From positions 62,001 to 126,000 of the forward strand of contig JAHBXB010000007.1 of the NCBI GenBank assembly GCA_019636655.1: a DNA stretch of 64,000 nt, written 5' to 3'. The stretch is from Phycisphaeraceae bacterium (GTDB lineage Bacteria; Planctomycetota; Phycisphaerae; Phycisphaerales; UBA1924). A program made the position numbers and the translations under genes. The notes below the pieces were generated by a model. The model ran no database searches. It was not told the DNA's origin and saw nothing but the letters and a program-made list of their open reading frames with translations. Of the stretch, positions 50,723 to 59,684 are shown piece after piece. Numbering within the stretch: position 1 is the stretch's first letter; each line of letters starts with the position of its first letter.

Positions 50723-50978
50723 TCCGACAGGCCGTCTCCACCCGTCCGCCGAAGGCCGTGACCGCGTGTCCGCGCCGTCCGCACAGGCCGCGCGACCGGA
50801 TGCGATCATCCATCCCACGAACCCCGGTTCGAGGCCGCTCCGCGCCCTGTATCTCATGTCTGGAGTACAGGCGCCCGTGATGCTCGGGCGCGATGGGAGT
50901 CAAGATGCGCCCGGGGGTGGGGCGACGACGCCCGGACCGCGCTGCGCACCCTCCCCGGGCCAACGCAGGGGACACGTC

Positions 50979-51911
50979 ATGGCGCGCGGAACTCACGGCA
51001 GGAATGCGGCGGTGTCGGCAGCGGGGATCATCGCTGTGGCGGGGCTCACCGTCGTCTCCCTTCCCGGCACCGGCCGGGCGCTCTCGAGCGATCCCTACGC
51101 CGACCTCCCGGCGGCCATCACGCTCGCCGGGACCGTGCGGGACTTCCGCGCGGCGGGAACGCCCGGCGGCCACGCGGACTTCGAGGCCTACAACACCGGC
51201 CACCGCGTCGGCCTTGTCGCCGCTGAACTCGACGCCGACGGCAAGCCTGTCTACATCGGCGAGGGCAAATCGGTCCAGACGCAATACCGCGACAGCCGCG
51301 GCCGCAACATCATGCCGGCGATGTACGACCAGTCCAAGGGCGACGCCGCGGGGGCGCTCGCCTCCCCCTCGTCACGGGCCGTCACCTCCCAGGCGACGAT
51401 GGCGCAGTGGTGGCGGGACGTGCCGGGCACGAACATGGCCAAGTCGCACTCCATCGTCCTCTCTCGCCAGCCCAACACGAACATCTACAGCTTCCACGAG
51501 CAGGACAACGAGTCCACCGCCGAGCGAGAGGGCTTCTTCCCCGCCGATAACGACCTCTACAACGACATGAACCCGACCTACCACCACAACTACCACTTCA
51601 CCTACGAACTCTCGACCCGGTTCGTCTACAAGCAGGGCGGCGGCCAGACCTTCACCTTCGTCGGCGACGACGACGTGTACGTGTTCATCGACGGGAAGCT
51701 GGCGATCGACGTGGGCGGCGTGCACAGCGCCGTTTCACAGACGGTCGACCTGGACCGCTTCGCTTCCAAGCACGGCCTGCGCGACGGATCCACCTACTCG
51801 CTCAAGTTCTTCTTTGCCGAGCGGCGGACCACACGGTCCAACTGCCGCATCGATACCACCCTGTTCCTGCTCCCAGCCGAGCTGCCCAAGACGGCGTTCC
51901 TGTTCGATTGA
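50979..51911 (+). CDS. Fibro-slime domain secreted protein (copy 1)
   Basis: A 310-residue exported protein. ATG 50979 has GGGGA 8 bases upstream and opens a signal peptide (AAVSAAGIIAVAGLTVVSLPGTGRA). The mature chain starts with LPAAITLAGTVRDFRA and ends with the fibro-slime (TIGR02148) core FTFVGDDDVYVFIDGKLAIDVGGVH, about residues 226-250. The SLKFFFAERRTTRSNCRIDTTL ending is a PA14-like fold. Named from Fibrobacter and Dictyostelium extracellular proteins; probably binds polysaccharide or forms matrix. A terminator follows. Confidence 0.88.
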   Translation: MARGTHGRNAAVSAAGIIAVAGLTVVSLPGTGRALSSDPYADLPAAITLAGTVRDFRAAGTPGGHADFEAYNTGHRVGLVAAELDADGKPVYIGEGKSVQTQYRDSRGRNIMPAMYDQSKGDAAGALASPSSRAVTSQATMAQWWRDVPGTNMAKSHSIVLSRQPNTNIYSFHEQDNESTAEREGFFPADNDLYNDMNPTYHHNYHFTYELSTRFVYKQGGGQTFTFVGDDDVYVFIDGKLAIDVGGVHSAVSQTVDLDRFASKHGLRDGSTYSLKFFFAERRTTRSNCRIDTTLFLLPAELPKTAFLFD

Positions 51912-51945
51912 CCCCTCGGCAGGATTGCCAATCAAGGCGCACGTG

Positions 51946-51972
51946 CCCCCGCGCCCCACGGCGGGGGTTTTT
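51946..51972 (+). terminator. Terminator after fibro-slime copy 1
   Basis: CCCCCGC/GCGGGGG stem of 7 bp with an 8-base loop, followed by five T. Confidence 0.9.
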
Positions 51973-52207
51973 CTTCGGACCTGCCCGCAGAACCTCGCGG
52001 CAGGGATCGAGGGCCGGCCGTGCAGACCGCACAGGTTCGCAGCCTCCCGCCGCGATCACCCCCAACCCCCTTGTTCGCCCACCGGTGAATCGTACATCTG
52101 AAGGTGAGCGGTCGACGTTCGACCGGCCTGCCCGAGGGGGGCCGTGCAGGGAGCCAAGCCGGGCCGACTGCCGCTGAAGGCAAGGCCATTGAACGAGGAG
52201 CCTGACT

Positions 52208-53146
52208 ATGAACCGGCAGTCCAGCAGCGTGTTTGCTTCGGTTTCGGTGCTCGGTGTGTTGGCGGCCGCCGGGCTCGCGATGGTCTCCGCCCCGCACTCC
52301 GGCGCGGCGGCGACGGCGGATCCCTTTGAGCACCTCCCGACGTCGCTGACGCTCTCGGGCGTGGTCCGTGACTTCAAGGAGCTCTCCGTCTCCCAGGGCG
52401 GGCACGCGGACTTCGAGCGCACCCCCACCCGCGGCTTCGGCATGTACGCCGGCGAGGTCGCCGACCAGCTCGACGCGGACGGCAAGCCCGTGTTCCAGTC
52501 GACCGGCTACAAGGTCTCGACCCAGTGGCGGGACTCCATGAACCGCAACATCTCGCCTCCGCGCAGCCACATCGCGGCCAAGCCCGGCGACATCGCGGGC
52601 GTCAAGGAGACGAGCCTCGGCGGCTCGACGACCAACGCCGAGAACTTCGCCAAGTGGTTCCGGGACGTCCCCGGCGTGAACATGGCCGCCCCGTACGCCG
52701 TCACGCTCAAGCGCCAGCCCAACTCGAACATGTACACGTTCGACGACAAGACCGACGAGCTCTTCAAGGGCCGCGGCGGGTTCTTCCCCATCAACGGCGA
52801 GCTCTTCGGCAACTCAAGCGGCGAGACGAAGAACTTCCACTTCACCTACGAGATCGACACGCGATTCGTGTACAAGCGCGGCGCCGGCCAGGTCTTCACC
52901 TTCACCGGCGACGACGACGTGTTCGTCTTCATCGACGGCAAGTGCGTCATCGACCTGGGCGGCGTCCACTCGGCCGTCAGCCAGACGATCGACCTCGACC
53001 GCCTGGCCTGGTTGCAGGACAACAAGACCTACTCGCTGAAGTTCTTCTTCGCGGAGCGCCACCGTACGCAGTCCAACTTCCGCATCGACACCACGCTCAC
53101 GCTGTTGCCGGCTCAGCTGCCGTCGGCCGCCGCGGTGTTCGATTGA
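52208..53146 (+). CDS. Fibro-slime domain secreted protein (copy 2)
   Basis: A 312-residue paralogue of the preceding gene. GAGGAG lies 8 bases before ATG; signal peptide VLAAAGLAMVSAPHSGAAATA. It shares the layout LPTSLTLSGVVRDFKE..GGHADFE, WFRDVPGVNMA, RQPNSNMYTFDD, FTFTGDDDVFVFIDGKCVIDLGGVHSAVSQTIDLDRL (split here by family) and SLKFFFAERHRTQSNFRIDTTLTLLPAQLP. The ID to copy 1 looks high at the C-terminal half and lower in the middle. Own spacer of 296 bases and own terminator, so the two are separately expressed. Confidence 0.88.
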   Translation: MNRQSSSVFASVSVLGVLAAAGLAMVSAPHSGAAATADPFEHLPTSLTLSGVVRDFKELSVSQGGHADFERTPTRGFGMYAGEVADQLDADGKPVFQSTGYKVSTQWRDSMNRNISPPRSHIAAKPGDIAGVKETSLGGSTTNAENFAKWFRDVPGVNMAAPYAVTLKRQPNSNMYTFDDKTDELFKGRGGFFPINGELFGNSSGETKNFHFTYEIDTRFVYKRGAGQVFTFTGDDDVFVFIDGKCVIDLGGVHSAVSQTIDLDRLAWLQDNKTYSLKFFFAERHRTQSNFRIDTTLTLLPAQLPSAAAVFD

Positions 53147-53188
53147 TCGATCGTCGGGCCCTGTGAACGCAAGGCGACGGCACTCTCC

Positions 53189-53222
53189 CGCCCGGGCGGC
53201 CCAAAGGCTCCCGGGCGTTTTT
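53189..53222 (+). terminator. Terminator after fibro-slime copy 2
   Basis: An 8-bp stem CGCCCGGG/CCCGGGCG with an inner GCC/GGC helix and CAAA loop, followed by five T. Confidence 0.88.
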
Positions 53223-53245
53223 CTGCGCCCGCCCCCCGCGGGGCC

Positions 53246-53548
53246 TCAGTCGTCGGCGGAGATGCTGCGCGGGCCCTGCGTGCCGGCGGTCCGCTCCATG
53301 TACCCCTTGCCCTTGCGCTCGTACTTGGTGAACCCCATCCGTTCGAGGTTCTTGTTGCTCAGCGTGCTCTTGGTCTTGAGCGGCGACATCGCGCCGGCGA
53401 TGTTCGGGGCCTGCGGCACGCGCCGGACGGGCTCGCCTGTCTCGGGGTGCTTCGACAGCGCCGAGTCCTTCATCGACTGAACGGCCTCGAACGTACGGCC
53501 GGTGCCCGCGCCCTGCCTGTCCAGGATTTCGTACACGTACGTCGGCAT
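53246..53548 (-). CDS. FmdB-like protein lacking the zinc-ribbon cysteines
   Basis: A 100-residue protein opening MPTYVYEILDRQGAGTGRTFEAVQSM and continuing ALSKHPETGEPVRRV. This follows the FmdB/regulatory zinc-ribbon template (MPTYEYxCxxCG..FE..QS....L..CPxCG..VxR) position by position, but every Cys is replaced. The rest, SNKNLERMGFTKYERKGKGYMERT, is also found in FmdB-like proteins. It starts 4 bases after the stop of the 53553 gene, so the two form an operon. Function unknown; metal binding at this site is not possible. Confidence 0.75.
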   Translation of the reverse strand: MPTYVYEILDRQGAGTGRTFEAVQSMKDSALSKHPETGEPVRRVPQAPNIAGAMSPLKTKSTLSNKNLERMGFTKYERKGKGYMERTAGTQGPRSISADD

Positions 53549-53552
53549 GGGC

Positions 53553-53990
53553 TTAGTCGAGCGATTCGGACTCGATGCTCGCGACCTCCCCCTTGGTCTT
53601 CTTCTCGATGTACTTCTTGACCCACGTCTCGAAGGACTTGCCCGCCGCGGGGTCGCGCGCCGAGAACTCGATCCGCCGGATGTCGCTATAGCGGACGCCG
53701 ATCTTCTGGTTGCCGCCCCCCGGCGCGGCCTCGGCCGGCATCAGGCGGACCGTCGAATCTGCGAGGCCCGCGCCCCGCCGCCGGTCGAAGAGATACCCCG
53801 ACACGGCCCGGCCATCCGCCAGGTGCAGCGTGACGTCGCCGCGGTAGTCGAATGCCTTCTCAAGCACATCCATGGTCGTCCCGGCTTCCGCGGCGAGATC
53901 GACCGTCCATCCCGCGAGCGACTCGGGGTGAGCGCTGAACACACCGGTCGGGGAATCAAAGTCTGGATGCGCCTTGGTCTCTTGGGGCAT
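53553..53990 (-). CDS. Uncharacterised 145-residue soluble protein
   Basis: No signal peptide or membrane helix. The middle reads VTLHLADGRAVSGYLFDRRRG..STVRLMP and later IGVRYSDIRRIEFSARDPAAGKSFETWVKKY, a pattern like small beta-barrel (SH3/Sm-like) proteins whose strands end in D-I-x-x-I-E-F. The C-terminus is a charged helix (YIEKKTKGEVASIESESLD). An AGGA lies 5 bases before ATG 53990. Upstream partner of the FmdB-like gene. Confidence 0.7.
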   Translation of the reverse strand: MPQETKAHPDFDSPTGVFSAHPESLAGWTVDLAAEAGTTMDVLEKAFDYRGDVTLHLADGRAVSGYLFDRRRGAGLADSTVRLMPAEAAPGGGNQKIGVRYSDIRRIEFSARDPAAGKSFETWVKKYIEKKTKGEVASIESESLD

Positions 53991-54072
53991 GGTCCTGTCC
54001 GGGATATGGGAAGCGCCGCGGCGCCGGGGCTAACGATAGGTCGCGGCGGTGCGGTCGGCAGACGCGGACGCC

Positions 54073-54462
54073 TTATCCGAAGGTGCGGCCGCTGTCGGGG
54101 TCCATCATCCGCCACCCGAGCGACTTGCACGCCTTGCCGAGGACGGCCCAGGCGAAGTCCTCGTCCTGCAGCGACACGATCGCCTGGTTGACCTCGTCGG
54201 TGCCCGTGGGCATCTCGATCGTGAACCCGGGTCCGTGCAGAACCGCGACCCCGATGCTGTCGCCGCAGCCCGCCGGGCCCGAGCCGTCGGGAGCGGTGTT
54301 GAACGGCCGGAGCGACTCGATGAGCCCGGACAACTCGCCCAGCGGCACCAGCGTGCCAGCGCCGGCCGGGGCCGAGCCCGACATCGCCGAGGCGGACTTC
54401 ACGAGATAGATCTGCCTGCGACGGGCCAACGCGAGCGTCCTCTCCACGCCCCCCCGTCCCAC
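54073..54462 (-). CDS. Small soluble protein of unknown function
   Basis: A 129-residue protein, GTG start with GGGGAG 10 bases upstream (a second GTG at 54447 is possible). It reads RRRQIYLVKSASAMSGSA, then an alpha/beta body with FTIEMPTGTDEVNQAIVSL and a final WRMMDPDSGRTFG. No family recognised. It lies between the 53990 gene and the receiver gene on the same strand with 80-90 base gaps. Confidence 0.55.
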   Translation of the reverse strand: MGRGGVERTLALARRRQIYLVKSASAMSGSAPAGAGTLVPLGELSGLIESLRPFNTAPDGSGPAGCGDSIGVAVLHGPGFTIEMPTGTDEVNQAIVSLQDEDFAWAVLGKACKSLGWRMMDPDSGRTFG

Positions 54463-54553
54463 CGACTGCCCACTCCCCGCTCAACGGCGAGATCATAGCG
54501 AACGCAGCCGCGGGACGATCCCACGGCGCGCGCGGCACGAACTGTCCATGGGG

Positions 54554-55165
54554 CTACTTAGGACGCTTACGGGAGGGCTTCGCCGGCGGCTCATCGGGGG
54601 CGGCGGTGGACTCGGCCTGCTCGCCCTCCCCGGCGGCCTCGTCCTCGGCGTCTTCCTTATCGAGCAGTTGCACCGCAACGTCGATTAGCCGCTCTAGCGG
54701 AACCGGCTTGAGCAGGTACTTGTCGACGCCGAGCGACTCGGCGTACGCCTGGTGCCGCCGGCCCTCGTTGGCCGTGACCATGATCACCAGCGGGCTGTCC
54801 TCGTTGCCCTTGATCTTCTCAAGGACGAGGAACCCGGACCGCCTCGGCAGCATCATGTCGAGGACGACAATGTCCGGCGGGTCATCCTGGCAGGCCAGGA
54901 CCGCGGCGTTGCCATCCTTGACGAGTCTGGTCTCCGCTCCCTCGGACTGCAGAGCGGTGTCGATCGCCTCCAGAACATCCTCGTCGTCGTCGACGATCAG
55001 GACGCGCACACCTTCAAGTCGGCCGCTGCTCATCTGTTGCTGGTCCTTGCTGGGTGGACCAGACAGCGTAGGAGGTTGGCGGTCGATCGATCGGGGGGCG
55101 CCCAACGGGCTGGGCCGGGCGGGGGGGTCGAACGGAGCGGGCGTACTGGGCATGGTGGGCTCCAT
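54554..55165 (-). CDS. Receiver-domain response regulator without output domain
   Basis: A 203-residue protein. After a Pro-rich N-terminus of about 50 residues (an internal ATG at residue 45 is an alternative start), residues 52-170 form a receiver domain: acidic cluster VDDDEDV, phospho-acceptor Asp in VVLDMMLPRRSG, Thr in MVTANEG and Lys in KYLLKPVP. The last 30 residues are acidic then basic (EDAEDEAAGEGE, PSRKRPK). No DNA-binding or enzymatic domain follows, so it likely acts as a phosphorelay shuttle or by protein binding. No kinase gene is in the window. Confidence 0.9.
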   Translation of the reverse strand: MEPTMPSTPAPFDPPARPSPLGAPRSIDRQPPTLSGPPSKDQQQMSSGRLEGVRVLIVDDDEDVLEAIDTALQSEGAETRLVKDGNAAVLACQDDPPDIVVLDMMLPRRSGFLVLEKIKGNEDSPLVIMVTANEGRRHQAYAESLGVDKYLLKPVPLERLIDVAVQLLDKEDAEDEAAGEGEQAESTAAPDEPPAKPSRKRPK

Positions 55166-55233
55166 GCGGGGGTCGGGGGTTCCGGCGGTGTTGACTCAAG
55201 TCCGTCCGCCAGGAACCGCCCAACGGTTCCCCC

Positions 55234-56421
55234 TCAGGCCGCGCCGGCGGGCTCGGGCTCGGGGATCGGGCGGGGCGGTTCGACAGCGATCTCCGCCGCG
55301 TCCCGGCGGGACCAGTCCATGATTGTGTCGAGCTCGCCCTGGGTCATCCAGGGGAGCTGCTCCAGTTTCTCGCGCAGGGCGCTGGGGAACGGCCGGCCCA
55401 GCCTCTCGTGCCGCGGCCGGCTCTTCCAGTAGCGGTGCATCCAGAGGTACTGCTCGGGGGCGAGACGGACCGCCGTCTCGATGGCGCGCCGATAGCGGGC
55501 GGTCACGTAGAACAACGGGTCGGGCCGGTCGACCCAGTCCTGCGGTTCGATGATGTCGACCACCTCAATGGTGTACCGCAGGGGCGCACGGCTCTTCGGG
55601 CTGCACCCCACGGCGTCGTTGGACGCGTCGGTGCCGGCCCGGTGGGGCGTCGCCGGGGCGTGCATCCCGTGCAGGCCCGGCGTGAGGCGACGGGCGACGC
55701 CGCAGATCACCGGCGCGTGGTGCTGGATCGCGAGCAGGCCGATCGTCTTGTACGTCGAGGCCAGGCGCCCGAAGAACGGGACGAAGAGCCCCCGGTCGCC
55801 CGCGTTCTGGTCGGCGACAAACCCCACGGCCCCGCCGGATCGGAGCACCGAAGGGAGCATCTCGGTCGCGCCGAACTTGTCGACCAGGACGAGCCCGCGA
55901 CGCTGTCGCGTGGCCCGCACCCAGCGGTCGAACGGGGCCAGGTCAAGCGGGCGGTACAGCGCGTGCAGCGGGAAGCCCAGCAGCGCCAACGAATACCCGA
56001 GTACCTCCCAGTTGCCGCAGTGGCCGGTGATCGTCACCGTGGGCGTGCCGTGCGTGCGTCCGTTGAGCATGTGCTGGAGCGGACGAGTCAGCGACTGCAG
56101 CGACAGGTGCGACGGCCAGCCGTCGTCGGTGAGAACCCGGGGCGCGTAGATCGTCTCCGCGGCAAGCATCAGCAGGTGCTCGTACGACCGCACCGCGTAC
56201 TCCCGCCGCCGCTCCAGGGGCCAGTCCGGGAACGCGACGGCAAGGTTGTCGATCGCTCTGTGCAGACGCTTGCGATTGAGCCGCATCTCGGCGAAACCGC
56301 GCCCGAGCAGGGCCGCCGCGCCGGTCGTCAGGCCGATGTCCGTGGCGCCAAGCGCCGAGAACACCGTGCGCAGGGCCAGGAAGGTCGGAACCTCAAGCCA
56401 TCGCGGGGTCGATCGCTTCAC
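55234..56421 (-). CDS. Lysophospholipid/lipid A acyltransferase family (LpxL/HtrB-like)
   Basis: A 395-residue membrane-associated acyltransferase. GTG 56421 sits 16 bases after tmk and avoids the 100-base overlap a longer frame would need. An N-terminal hydrophobic helix, RRREYAVRSYEHLLMLAAE, and the H-x4-E active-site motif in TGHCGNWEVLGYSLA define the family. Further blocks are YRPLDLAPFDRWVRATRQRRGL, GGAVGFVADQNAG and LFVPFFGR. Homologues add secondary acyl chains to lipid A; in planctomycetes this fits an LPS-type outer membrane. Residues around 290-320 hold a polar insertion. Confidence 0.88.
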   Translation of the reverse strand: MKRSTPRWLEVPTFLALRTVFSALGATDIGLTTGAAALLGRGFAEMRLNRKRLHRAIDNLAVAFPDWPLERRREYAVRSYEHLLMLAAETIYAPRVLTDDGWPSHLSLQSLTRPLQHMLNGRTHGTPTVTITGHCGNWEVLGYSLALLGFPLHALYRPLDLAPFDRWVRATRQRRGLVLVDKFGATEMLPSVLRSGGAVGFVADQNAGDRGLFVPFFGRLASTYKTIGLLAIQHHAPVICGVARRLTPGLHGMHAPATPHRAGTDASNDAVGCSPKSRAPLRYTIEVVDIIEPQDWVDRPDPLFYVTARYRRAIETAVRLAPEQYLWMHRYWKSRPRHERLGRPFPSALREKLEQLPWMTQGELDTIMDWSRRDAAEIAVEPPRPIPEPEPAGAA

Positions 56422-56437
56422 CGGGAACCATACGGCC

Positions 56438-57148
56438 TTATCGGCTTCCGGGCGGCCGAGACCGGGAGGGGAGCGAGGACGCCCGCTCGGCGAGCAGGGC
56501 CGAGAGTTCCCGCCACACGGCATCTTCCGCGCGGCTGGCATCGACCAGCACGTAGCGCGCCGGGTCGGCCTCGACCTGGTCGAGGTACCCCTTCCGGACC
56601 GCGCGGTGGAACTCGCGGCCCTTGGCCTCCATGCGGTCCAGCAGCGGGCTCAGACGAGCTGCCGCAGCGGACTCATCGATGTCGAAGATGACGATCAGGT
56701 CGGGCATCAGGCCGCGGGTCGCCATCTTGGCGACGGCGGCGATCTCGCTCTTGGGCACGCCGCCGGCCGCGCCCTGGTACGCCAGCGTTGACGGCACAAA
56801 CCGGTCGGCGAGCACCAGTTCGCCCCGCTGCATCGCCGGGAGGATCATCTGATCCACCAGTTCAGCGCGGCTGGCCATGTACAGCAGCGTCTCGCAGCGC
56901 ACGCCCATGCCCGTGTGGGCACGGTCGAGCAGGATGTCGCGGATCCGCTCCCCCACCGGGGTGCCGCCGGGATCGCGCACCGGGCACACCGGCACCCCGT
57001 GGCGAGAGGCCGTCTCCAGCAGCCGCTTGAACTGCGTGCTCTTGCCCGAACCGTCGGGCCCATCGAAGACGATGAACCGGCCGGCGAGCCCCTTGATCCA
57101 CGAGTCGTTCGCCACGGCGCCTCCCTGCCTGCTCACGCCCACGCTCAC
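56438..57148 (-). CDS. tmk: Thymidylate kinase
   Basis: A 236-residue kinase making dTDP from dTMP. P-loop FIVFDGPDGSGKSTQFKRL, the DR(Y/F) motif seen as VLADRFVPSTLAYQGAAGG, and DLIVIFDIDE are present. The GTG start at 57148 has AAGGAG 6 bases upstream. About 12 extra residues precede the family start. The acyltransferase follows directly. Confidence 0.95.
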   Translation of the reverse strand: MSVGVSRQGGAVANDSWIKGLAGRFIVFDGPDGSGKSTQFKRLLETASRHGVPVCPVRDPGGTPVGERIRDILLDRAHTGMGVRCETLLYMASRAELVDQMILPAMQRGELVLADRFVPSTLAYQGAAGGVPKSEIAAVAKMATRGLMPDLIVIFDIDESAAAARLSPLLDRMEAKGREFHRAVRKGYLDQVEADPARYVLVDASRAEDAVWRELSALLAERASSLPSRSRPPGSR

Positions 57149-57242
57149 ACGATGCTCCTTCCGCCGGCGATCCCTCTGGCGGCTTGGGTGGGCGCGAGTC
57201 TAGCGGCCCGCGGCTGGGTTGGCACGCGCGACCCCGCAGTCC

Positions 57243-59684
57243 CTACGGCGCGGCCCCGACAACCCGGGCGACGGCCTCAATCCGCCCGGTTGCGGCGCCA
57301 CCGCCCAGCGACGGATCGATCAGACGGAGTCGCCCGATCTGGCCGCGGATCGACTGCGTTCGCTTCCCATCGGCGTTGTCGGCCAGCAGGATCTCCAGCA
57401 TCTCCGCCCAGGCCGACCAGTACACGGGCGGCCGTCCACCGGCGACGATCCCGGGCGCAGCCGAGGCGGCGGTTGCCGCGGCTGTGCGGTCAATCCCCTC
57501 CACCAGTGTGCGAAGCGACGCGAAGGCATCGCCGGCGCGGTCGGACTGTCGCAAAGCCCTGGCAAAGCCGAGGTGGACGCGGGCCTGGTCCTCCGGAGTC
57601 ATGGACGCGACGCGGGACGCAAGGTCCTCGAACTGCGAAAGCGCCCGCTCGTCACGCGAGTCCGCCAGGCACTCGGCCAGCAGCAGTCGGTAGCGGTCGG
57701 CCGACCCGGGTCGACGCTGGATGGACCACGCCACGGCCCGCCGGGCGACGCCCGCGAGCCGGTCCCGGTCCGCGGTCCGCGCCGCGTCATCGCCGGCACG
57801 CGCGAGGTCCGTTCGCGCGAGCGTGACGGCCGCCTCGATCGCGGCGGTGGCGAGGTCGTCCCCCTCTCGGCGCTGGGCGTCGGTCGCGCCACCCGTGCCG
57901 GGGCGGATCCCCTCAAGGGCGCCCAGCGCGGCATCGAGCCGTTCGGCGGTCATCTCCCCCGCGAGCGACGCCTCATCGATGGCGAGCCGGGCCCGCTCCA
58001 GTCGATGGGCGGGGGCTTCCGGGTCGTCCGGGGCGATGGTGTACGCCAGTTCCAGCGCCCGGGCATACAGCGGCAGCATCGCAGCCAGCTCCGGCGATCC
58101 CTTCGTCCCCCCCGCCTGCGCCAGACGCCCGATCGTGTACCGCGCGATCTCCACCGCCTTGAGCACTGCCTCTTTCGCCCGCGGCGAGTTGGGGTACTTC
58201 GTGCCCAGCGTGCACAGGTAATCGAGTACGACGGTTCCGTCATCCCCCTTGCCGGCCTGGATGACCGCCCAGTTTGCCACGGCCAGTTCCCACAGGGCCT
58301 GGGCGCGGAGATCCTCGGCATCGGCCCGGGAGCCGACCATCTCCAGGAGACGGACTCCCTCAGTTGCCGCCGCGTTGCCCGCGCCGCCGCCGGCGACCAG
58401 CGACGCTCCCTTGGCAAAGGCGATGACCGGGTCGAGCTGCTCGTACGGCACCGCCCGGTTTCCCGCGGCCGCGGCCAGATCGCACGCTGCGGCGATCTTG
58501 GTGTACACCGCGGCCCGCAGCGCCGCGCGGTCGGCCTCGAGGTCCTTGCGGGTCAAGAGCGTCGTCAATGGGGAGAAGGCATCGGCGAGCCAGACGGACC
58601 GCTTGGAGGGCTCCCACGGCTGCTCGATCAGCATGGTGCGGCACTGGGCCTCGGCCAGCAGCAGGGCCAGCAGCGGATCGGTGCGCCCCTGCACCACGAA
58701 CGGCGCTTGTCTCGCGGCATCGCCCACGCCGGCCACGGCCGCCACGATCTCGCTCTCGCCCCGCACAGCGCGGAGCAGCCCCATGAGCGCCGCCGTCCGC
58801 GTGAGCGCATCGGGGGCGTCGACGGCCCCGAGTTCGCCGCCCGCGAGGGGCCGGTCCGCCACCCACTTGAACAACTCGCGCGCGTTGGCCCGTTGCTTCT
58901 CTTCCCTGAGCGCGACGATCAGGAGCGCGGATCCCAGCGAGACCCTGCGGACGGATTCGCCCGCGACCGAACCGACGCTGAGCTGGCCCAGCGAGGCCAG
59001 CGCGATGCGGCACAGCTCCTCCCTCGCCGCGCGCCCGGACCCTGTGTCAGGGCTCTCCAGCGAGCCCAGCACAACCCCGGCCCGTCCGCGGTAGTAGGGG
59101 ATGCGCAGGCTCTGCTCGGTGTCGATCAGGCGTGAAAGAGCGGCCTCGACCTGGTGCGCCTCGGCCCGCGCCTTCGCGGGGTCCGAATCCCGTGCCTTGA
59201 GCACCCGCTCCTGGAGCCGCCGCACCGAAGCCGCCGCGGCCTGCTCGGCTCTGCCGACAAGCTCCATCGCCTCGCCCGCGTCGGTGTGGGCCTGCTCCCG
59301 CTGCACGCTTGTGGGGATTCCTAGGAGCACCGAGGCCTCGGTACCGTCGCGCGAAAGCCGCTCGAGCAGCGTGCCCGCCTGATCGAGCATCCACGTGGGC
59401 GCGCGGTCGTCGTCGGGGGCCGCCGCGATCAGCGCCGCGCGGGTCTGGATCGCCTGCCGGATCGCCTCGTCGCGACGCGCCGGAATCATCGCGGGGTTGG
59501 CGAGGGCCTTGGCGATCTGGTCCAGCGTCGTCAGCAGCGCGTCGGGATCGGATGTGGCGGGCTGCACACCCACCGCCGTCGCCGCCGGCGCAGCGGGAAC
59601 ACCGCCCATGAGCAGCGGCAGGGCTCCGGCGAGGGCGGCGAGGATCGTCTTGGGTGCACGGCGACGCATCGGCGGTGAGGTCAT
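57243..59684 (-). CDS. Large exported TPR-type helical repeat protein
   Basis: An 813-residue protein. Signal peptide APKTILAALAGALPLLMGGVPAAPAAT is followed by a nearly all-helical, Ala-rich chain. It has loosely spaced tetratricopeptide-like repeats (for example LGTKYPNSPRAKEAVLKAVEIARY and LARALRQSDRAGDAFASLRTLVEG). No catalytic motif was seen. Its ATG overlaps the stop of the vWA-like gene by four bases, so production is coupled to it. It probably works as a periplasmic scaffold with the two upstream products. Confidence 0.78.
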   Translation of the reverse strand: MTSPPMRRRAPKTILAALAGALPLLMGGVPAAPAATAVGVQPATSDPDALLTTLDQIAKALANPAMIPARRDEAIRQAIQTRAALIAAAPDDDRAPTWMLDQAGTLLERLSRDGTEASVLLGIPTSVQREQAHTDAGEAMELVGRAEQAAAASVRRLQERVLKARDSDPAKARAEAHQVEAALSRLIDTEQSLRIPYYRGRAGVVLGSLESPDTGSGRAAREELCRIALASLGQLSVGSVAGESVRRVSLGSALLIVALREEKQRANARELFKWVADRPLAGGELGAVDAPDALTRTAALMGLLRAVRGESEIVAAVAGVGDAARQAPFVVQGRTDPLLALLLAEAQCRTMLIEQPWEPSKRSVWLADAFSPLTTLLTRKDLEADRAALRAAVYTKIAAACDLAAAAGNRAVPYEQLDPVIAFAKGASLVAGGGAGNAAATEGVRLLEMVGSRADAEDLRAQALWELAVANWAVIQAGKGDDGTVVLDYLCTLGTKYPNSPRAKEAVLKAVEIARYTIGRLAQAGGTKGSPELAAMLPLYARALELAYTIAPDDPEAPAHRLERARLAIDEASLAGEMTAERLDAALGALEGIRPGTGGATDAQRREGDDLATAAIEAAVTLARTDLARAGDDAARTADRDRLAGVARRAVAWSIQRRPGSADRYRLLLAECLADSRDERALSQFEDLASRVASMTPEDQARVHLGFARALRQSDRAGDAFASLRTLVEGIDRTAAATAASAAPGIVAGGRPPVYWSAWAEMLEILLADNADGKRTQSIRGQIGRLRLIDPSLGGGAATGRIEAVARVVGAAP

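Noticed and set aside
52090-52207. c-di-GMP (GEMM-like) riboswitch before fibro-slime copy 2
   Set aside because: A GCAGGGAGCCAAGCCGGG stretch looked suggestive but the conserved GEMM core and tetraloop receptor could not be built.
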